9,863 nucleotides of DNA from Acidobacteriaceae bacterium (GTDB taxonomy: Bacteria; Acidobacteriota; Terriglobia; Terriglobales; Acidobacteriaceae). The position numbers and the translations under genes are program-made. The stretch is from NCBI GenBank assembly GCA_003152795.1, contig PMBA01000127.1:5763-15625 (forward strand), written 5' to 3'. Shown in pieces: positions 5,501 through 9,863 of this stretch. Within the stretch, counting starts at the first letter, position 1, and each line of letters starts with the position of its first letter. Under the pieces are notes generated by a model, which saw only the letters and a program-made list of their open reading frames with translations, did not search any database and had not been told where the DNA came from.

Positions 5501-8352
5501 GGAATGTAAAACGCCGATTCCTCGGGACGGTGTACTCGCGGAATCCACAGCGGACGCCGCAGTCCGCCGGGCCCCGGAGCGGGACGAGTCAGCGCCTTCC
5601 ATCGTTGATAAACCGCAAACGAAAGATTGGTATCGACGAAAATATCGCCGTAGCGGTCGTCGGCTCCGGCCCGCTCCACTCGCACCATCTGGTGCCAGCA
5701 GTGCATGCCGGTGATGGGATCGGGATGCACCGGGAACGTAAGGTTCTGATGCACGCCGGCATCGCTCCACCAGACTCGCTGGGTGTCGGGATCGGATGTT
5801 GCGTAGGGCTCCACGCCCGAAAGCTGACGCATCTTCCACTGTCCTTTGCCGACTTCTTTCAGGTCGACCCATGCGCTCGACATGCGTTCGATGTGATCCT
5901 CTTTATTAAGGCGCCACCGGCCCATATGGTGAGAGCAGGCAACCACGCCCGGCGCGAGACCCTCGGTGACCCAGGCATGCAATACGAAGAAGCCAATTTC
6001 TGTATGTACCTTGAGCAAGTCGCCGGTGCGAATGTCGCCGAGTCTGGCTGCGTCGACCGGGTTCAGCCACAGCGGATTCTTGTGGGCCATCTCGTATAGA
6101 AACTTGGAGTTCCCAGATCGCGTGTGAATCAGATGGGGCAAACGAAAGATCGGCAGCAGCGTGTACACCGGGCCGTTCGAATCCTTCGGCCATTCGACCA
6201 GCGGCATGTATCGCTTGTCGAAATCCGGATCGAGATCGTCCGCGGCTTTCGCCACCGACGCCACTTGCGCTGACTTATGAATGTGGCTGCGATAGTATTC
6301 CGGAAGGACGAATTCAGGCCACTTCCAGTCGGCCATGGTTTTCGAAAACAACTCCAGTTTCCGCGACGGAGTGTTGTAGCCAACAACCGCCTGGCCATCG
6401 ACCATCACGCCCACCGCCTTGCCTTCTTTGGTGACTACGCCGTTCGCTTCGACTTTCGATCCGGTGAGATGGGCCGGCGCCACCGGCTTCTCGTTCAGTT
6501 TGTAGACGTCGGTGGTCACTTCATAGGCGCCGTACTTGCGCATGTATTCGAGCGGCTTCAATCCTTCCTTTGCAGCGGCTGCGGGCAATCCCGGAACTGA
6601 ATTTTCAAACATCCAACCGTAGTATTCGTCGACTGTCAGTTTCTGTCCGGGGCGATAGGGAGATTCGAACCACTGCCGAATTCCCATCGAGCCATCGGGA
6701 TCGATGGCCCACGAGAGGTTGATCCAGAATTCATCTTCTTCCCACACCTCTCCCGGATTCGCCTGATAGGTGTAATCGAACTTCTTGCCTTGCCGTTCCT
6801 GAAGAACGCGCAAGACGGGCTGGCGAAAGCCGATCCACTTTCCTGCATATGACTCCTGGCTCATCAGGTCGTGACGTTCGGAACTGAAACCCATGGGCAA
6901 AACATAATCCGCAAACCATGCCGTCTCGCTCCAGGTCGGCGTCAACGCGGCATGCAAGCCAACTTTCTCTTCGTCGCGCAACATCTCGATCCACGAAAAT
7001 CCGTCGGGATAAGTCCAGACAGGGTTGAAGACACGGGTGAAATAAGCCTCAATGCGGCCGCGGCCTTCCTTGAGGAAGTGCGGGAGCAGGGGCGACATTT
7101 CATGGGTGCACAGCGGCCACTCTCTTGGATAGAGCAGTTCGTTCCAGCGTTTCTGCGGGGGAGGGTTCTTGAACGGACGCGGCACAAATTTGTTCCACGC
7201 ATTCAGATTGTGTCCGCCCGGAGTTCCCACCGAACCCGTCAGCACGTGCAGCAGCATCAATGCCCGCGCCGATTGCCATCCGCCGAGATTGCCGGATGCG
7301 CTGCCTCGCCACAAATGCGATGCGAAGCGGGTTCCGGCGGCTGCGATCTCGCGCGCCGTCTTGACGATGACTTCCGCTTTCACTCCGCTTTCCTTTTCCG
7401 CAAACTCCGGCGTGAATTTCGCGTAGTGCCGCTTCAGCGCTTCAATCAGCGCCTCGAAACTGTGGCCTTGGGCGCAAAATCCATCGACTTCGAGTTCTTC
7501 CCAGTTGGTCCAGTGCTTCACGAACGCGGCGTCAAAACGATTCTCGCCAAGGATGACTAGCACCATCGCCAGCAGCACCGCTGCCTCCGTCCCTGGATAA
7601 CTCGGCATCCAGTAATCCGCCATGCTGGCCGTATTCGAGAGGCGCGGGTCCATGACGGCGAGTTTTGCTCCCGCCATTTTTCCTTCGATAATGCGCTGCG
7701 CATGCGGATTGAAGTAGTGGCCGGATTCAAGATGCGCGGAGAGCAGCAAAATAAAGCGCGCGTTGGCGTGGTCGGGAGAAGGACGATCGGCGTAGTGCCA
7801 GAGCAAATAACCAAGCCGCGCCGAAGACGAGCACACATTCGTGTGCGAGTTATGCCCGTCGATACCCCAGGCCTGCAAGGTGCGCTCCATGATGAAGTCG
7901 TGTCCCGGACGGCCCACGTGGTACATGACTTCTTCGCCACGATTTTCCTGAAAGGCCTTGCGGATGCGCGCGCCGAATGTTTCCAGCACTTCGTCCCACG
8001 ACGTCCGTGTCCACTTTCCACCGCCGCGCGGGCCGGAACGCTTCATCGGATAAAGGATGCGATCGGGGTCATGAATCTGCGTGATCGTCGCCGGGCCTTT
8101 CGCACAGAGGCGTCCGCGGCTGGCGGGATGCTTCGGGTTGCCTTCAAACTTTGCGACTTGTCCGGTTTCCTTATCGACATAAGCGAGAAGTCCGCACGCC
8201 GATTCGCAGTTGAAGCAGATGGTGGGAACAAGCTGGTAATGCTTTTCGACACGGCGTGGCCAGGCTTCGGGATCGTACTCAACCCAATCGTCCCACTTCT
8301 CGACCGGCGGGCAATAGGAAAGATGGCTGCCGTCGCGCTTGAATTCGGTCAT
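5485..8352 (-). CDS. Molybdopterin oxidoreductase catalytic subunit (DMSO reductase superfamily), no Tat signal
   Basis: This 955-residue protein is a molybdenum bis-pterin enzyme. Cys46-x2-Cys49-x3-Cys53-x29-Cys83 binds a [4Fe-4S] cluster, and Cys83 is followed by A-K-G, the usual relay Lys. NVCSSSARLGY (172-182) matches the Mo-ligand segment, giving Cys174 as the likely ligand. The body continues with TPTWSETAWFADYVLP, typical of the superfamily. The C-terminal pterin-dinucleotide domain spans about 729-900. Formate dehydrogenases have His after the ligand Cys/Sec; here it is Ser, so a formate dehydrogenase call is not supported. Polysulfide, thiosulfate, tetrathionate, arsenic or other oxyanion chemistry is possible; the substrate is unassigned. 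The ATG at 8352 is preferred because GGAG lies 8 nt upstream. An in-frame ATG at 8463 would add 37 non-homologous residues overlapping the upstream gene and its hairpin. Neither start gives a twin-arginine signal peptide. The upstream Fe-S/NrfD fusion is its electron-transfer and membrane partner. Confidence 0.88.
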   Translation of the reverse strand: MTEFKRDGSHLSYCPPVEKWDDWVEYDPEAWPRRVEKHYQLVPTICFNCESACGLLAYVDKETGQVAKFEGNPKHPASRGRLCAKGPATITQIHDPDRILYPMKRSGPRGGGKWTRTSWDEVLETFGARIRKAFQENRGEEVMYHVGRPGHDFIMERTLQAWGIDGHNSHTNVCSSSARLGYLLWHYADRPSPDHANARFILLLSAHLESGHYFNPHAQRIIEGKMAGAKLAVMDPRLSNTASMADYWMPSYPGTEAAVLLAMVLVILGENRFDAAFVKHWTNWEELEVDGFCAQGHSFEALIEALKRHYAKFTPEFAEKESGVKAEVIVKTAREIAAAGTRFASHLWRGSASGNLGGWQSARALMLLHVLTGSVGTPGGHNLNAWNKFVPRPFKNPPPQKRWNELLYPREWPLCTHEMSPLLPHFLKEGRGRIEAYFTRVFNPVWTYPDGFSWIEMLRDEEKVGLHAALTPTWSETAWFADYVLPMGFSSERHDLMSQESYAGKWIGFRQPVLRVLQERQGKKFDYTYQANPGEVWEEDEFWINLSWAIDPDGSMGIRQWFESPYRPGQKLTVDEYYGWMFENSVPGLPAAAAKEGLKPLEYMRKYGAYEVTTDVYKLNEKPVAPAHLTGSKVEANGVVTKEGKAVGVMVDGQAVVGYNTPSRKLELFSKTMADWKWPEFVLPEYYRSHIHKSAQVASVAKAADDLDPDFDKRYMPLVEWPKDSNGPVYTLLPIFRLPHLIHTRSGNSKFLYEMAHKNPLWLNPVDAARLGDIRTGDLLKVHTEIGFFVLHAWVTEGLAPGVVACSHHMGRWRLNKEDHIERMSSAWVDLKEVGKGQWKMRQLSGVEPYATSDPDTQRVWWSDAGVHQNLTFPVHPDPITGMHCWHQMVRVERAGADDRYGDIFVDTNLSFAVYQRWKALTRPAPGPGGLRRPLWIPRVHRPEESAFYIPTKKT

Positions 8353-8360
8353 TGCGAAAT

Positions 8361-8364
8361 CTCC
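8361..8364 (-). promoter_or_regulatory. Ribosome binding site that fixes the molybdoenzyme start
   Basis: The minus strand reads AATGGAG, then 8 nt, then ATG (8352). The core GGAG is at 8364-8361. Its spacing is ideal, and the upstream in-frame ATG at 8463 has no comparable site, so the protein is taken as 955 rather than 992 residues. Confidence 0.65.
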
Positions 8365-8380
8365 ATTTGCTTTCCAAGCC

Positions 8381-8416
8381 TGCGTAGGGACAGCCGCCCT
8401 CGTCTGTCCCTGCGCA
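8381..8416. repeat. Imperfect palindrome between the two molybdoenzyme genes (REP-like)
   Basis: The arms TGCGTAGGGACAG (8381-8393) and CTGTCCCTGCGCA (8404-8416) pair over 13 positions with one mismatch (a T where the perfect complement would have C), around a 10-nt loop, CCGCCCTCGT. It lies between the TAG stop at 8421 and the Shine-Dalgarno at 8364. It has no T-run, so it is unlikely to be a strong terminator. It may tune the ratio of the two subunits or stabilise the upstream mRNA. The shape (GC-rich stem, short spacer, intergenic) recalls dispersed REP elements. Confidence 0.6.
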
Positions 8417-8420
8417 CAAC

Positions 8421-9863
8421 CTAGCTGTTCGGCACGCTCTGTCCCGCCATCACAAAACACCATTCAAAAATCAGCAGTCCCGCCAGCGCGAGAACGCTAG
8501 CCCCTCCGACAACGATGCGGTCAGGCGCGGTCAACACCAACGGACCAATCAGCAAAAGCAACAGCGGAACAATTCCGCCCAGTAAAACAGCGCCGCCCCA
8601 GAATGCGCGCGCAAACGGCCCATGGGTCATCAGGCGAACACCGTAGCGCGCGTTGTCGGTGGTGTGCGGCATCGCCACCTCGGCGACCACCATGAGCAAA
8701 TGCAGTCCCAAACTGATGGCAAGTGTGAGAACCGAAAACGATAGCGCCTGTTTGGAACCGCCAATCGCCTGCGGAAGCAACGCCAGTACCGCCGATCCAC
8801 AGAGCAATGCCTGCACAATCAAGTGCACTGGCAACAGCGGCGTTTGCCACAGGTCGCGGCCTTCGCACTGTGCAAAGAGAAACGCGGTGTAGGCCGCCGC
8901 GCAAAAACCGACCAGCACCGTCGGCCACAGCAGGACCGAGGACGCGATCGAAAATCCCGCAAACGCCGCCAACAGGAACACGCCGCACAGCCCGCTGTAG
9001 GCGATCAGAATGAACGCGCCCCGCGCCAGCCACGACTTACTTTGCGGCGTGAACACCACCCGCAGGAATCGTTCCTTGTGATCGAGGTCCCACACCAGCA
9101 ACACCGTGGTCAAAGCGGTGAACAGGAGCGCGATGGTGGCGACCGCGATATCGCGCACCCGGTCGCCCGACAATCTTCCAAGTGCCATGGCAAGCGCCGG
9201 CACCGCAAGCACGCCGGAGCCAATGGATTTGGTCCAGCAGTAAGCGGGAACTTGCCATCCCCACGGACGCGCATGGGAAACGTCATAGGCTGCCAGCGTA
9301 TCCTTCTGCAACAACGGGCTATCGGGCGGATAAACAGCGCCGCCGCCAAGCACAGCCGCATTCCGCTGCGACCACATGTAAATGGACTCATGGCGCGCTG
9401 CCGTCGGCACAATCGCACTCTCGTCGGCATCGATGTAGTAGAGCTTAGGCTGAGTTCCCTGCTCGAGCTTGCGCACGCGCACCGGTTCCCGCGCCACCAG
9501 TTGTGCCGCCTCACTGGCAGGGTCGCTCAAGTCTCCGGCAATGATTGCGTGTTCCGGACAAACGATCACGCAAGCCGGTTCCAGGCCGACCTCGGTGCGA
9601 TGCGCGCAGAAATGGCACTTGGTGGCTGTACCATCGTCCGGATCCATGTAAATCGAATCGTACGGACAGGCTTGCATGCAGGCTTTGCAGCCAATGCAGC
9701 GCTCGGAATTGAAATCGACAATCCCGTCTTTGCGCTGGTACATCGCGGTCACGGGACAGATGGTGACACAGGGAGGTTTCTCGCAATGGTTGCAGCGCGT
9801 AACCTGAAATACGCGGCGCGTGTCGGGAAAGACACCTTTCTCGACGTACTTGACCCAGGTCCG
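8421..9863 (-). CDS. Polyferredoxin-NrfD/PsrC fusion, quinone-interacting membrane subunit (5' truncated)
   Basis: The reading frame is open to the right edge, so the start and the first Cys motif lie outside; 480 residues are visible. Numbering from the edge, three Cys quartets remain: Cys24-x2-Cys27-x4-Cys32-x3-Cys36, Cys56-x2-Cys59-x2-Cys62-x3-Cys66 and Cys83-x2-Cys86-x11-Cys98-x3-Cys102. These are the pattern of the four-cluster DmsB/PsrB/NrfC electron-transfer subunits. A linker of about 100 residues leads into eight hydrophobic segments (about 207 onward), including VLAVPALAMALGRLSG and FSVLTLAISLGLHLLMVVAE. This is the NrfD/PsrC fold that exchanges electrons with menaquinone or ubiquinone. 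In most relatives the Fe-S and NrfD parts are separate proteins; here they are one chain. An in-frame GTG at 9752 falls inside a Cys motif and cannot be the start. The molybdoenzyme gene follows after 68 nt, so both should form one complex passing electrons between the quinone pool and the Mo site. Confidence 0.92.
   Translation of the reverse strand, partial: RTWVKYVEKGVFPDTRRVFQVTRCNHCEKPPCVTICPVTAMYQRKDGIVDFNSERCIGCKACMQACPYDSIYMDPDDGTATKCHFCAHRTEVGLEPACVIVCPEHAIIAGDLSDPASEAAQLVAREPVRVRKLEQGTQPKLYYIDADESAIVPTAARHESIYMWSQRNAAVLGGGAVYPPDSPLLQKDTLAAYDVSHARPWGWQVPAYCWTKSIGSGVLAVPALAMALGRLSGDRVRDIAVATIALLFTALTTVLLVWDLDHKERFLRVVFTPQSKSWLARGAFILIAYSGLCGVFLLAAFAGFSIASSVLLWPTVLVGFCAAAYTAFLFAQCEGRDLWQTPLLPVHLIVQALLCGSAVLALLPQAIGGSKQALSFSVLTLAISLGLHLLMVVAEVAMPHTTDNARYGVRLMTHGPFARAFWGGAVLLGGIVPLLLLLIGPLVLTAPDRIVVGGASVLALAGLLIFEWCFVMAGQSVPNS

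Noticed and set aside
8381..8416. Intrinsic terminator separating the two molybdoenzyme genes
   Set aside because: There is no T-run on the minus strand and the two genes must function together, so a full terminator is unlikely.
8353..8463. 37-residue N-terminal extension of the molybdoenzyme from an upstream ATG
   Set aside because: It would run through the intergenic palindrome and overlap the upstream gene, shows no homology-like sequence, and a better ribosome binding site precedes the ATG at 8352.
8421..9752. Reading the Fe-S/NrfD fusion as a complete gene starting at the GTG at 9752
   Set aside because: The frame is open to the right edge and upstream codons encode a canonical Cys quartet (C-N-H-C...C-P) interrupted by that GTG, so the gene is truncated by the window.

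Overview
The window is a bacterial chromosome segment, GC-rich by eye, in which every convincing gene lies on the minus strand. It should therefore be read from the right edge (9863) to the left edge (1). The gene content fits a soil-type Acidobacteriota: a two-cluster ferredoxin, a divergent Hfq-like protein, a SuhB-type phosphatase, a fused aconitase, a B12-binding radical SAM protein and a fused Fe-S/NrfD membrane subunit. The lineage is an inference from protein style. No rRNA, tRNA or taxonomic marker is present.

Layout in transcription order. (1) 9863-8421: 5'-truncated gene for a polyferredoxin domain fused to an eight-helix NrfD/PsrC-type quinone-interacting membrane domain. (2) After 68 nt that hold an imperfect palindrome, 8352-5485: catalytic subunit of a molybdenum bis-pterin oxidoreductase with an N-terminal [4Fe-4S] site and a probable Cys Mo ligand, but no Tat signal. 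These two genes encode one membrane-associated respiratory-type complex of unknown substrate. (3) After 47 nt, 5437-5174: a small Sm-fold protein that looks like a divergent Hfq. (4) After 86 nt containing a heptamer tandem array, 5087-4239: inositol-monophosphatase-family (SuhB) phosphatase. (5) After 6 nt, 4232-2130: a 700-residue aconitase/isopropylmalate dehydratase family protein with the swivel domain in front of the catalytic Fe-S part. (6) After 288 nt with several palindromes and a candidate promoter, 1841-255: B12-binding-domain radical SAM protein. (7) After 165 nt with a candidate promoter and a good ribosome binding site, 89 to the left edge: the N-terminus of a 7Fe/8Fe-type ferredoxin.

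The two molybdoenzyme genes form a clear functional unit, and suhB and the aconitase gene are probably co-transcribed. The other neighbours share strand and close spacing, but the sequence does not show a common pathway. There is no gene-free stretch over 300 bases, no mobile element, no CRISPR array and no RNA gene that I can support. The points most worth following up are the Tat-less molybdoenzyme paired with a fused Fe-S/NrfD subunit, the Hfq-like protein with altered RNA-binding residues, the swivel-first aconitase, and the cluster of palindromes upstream of the radical SAM gene.
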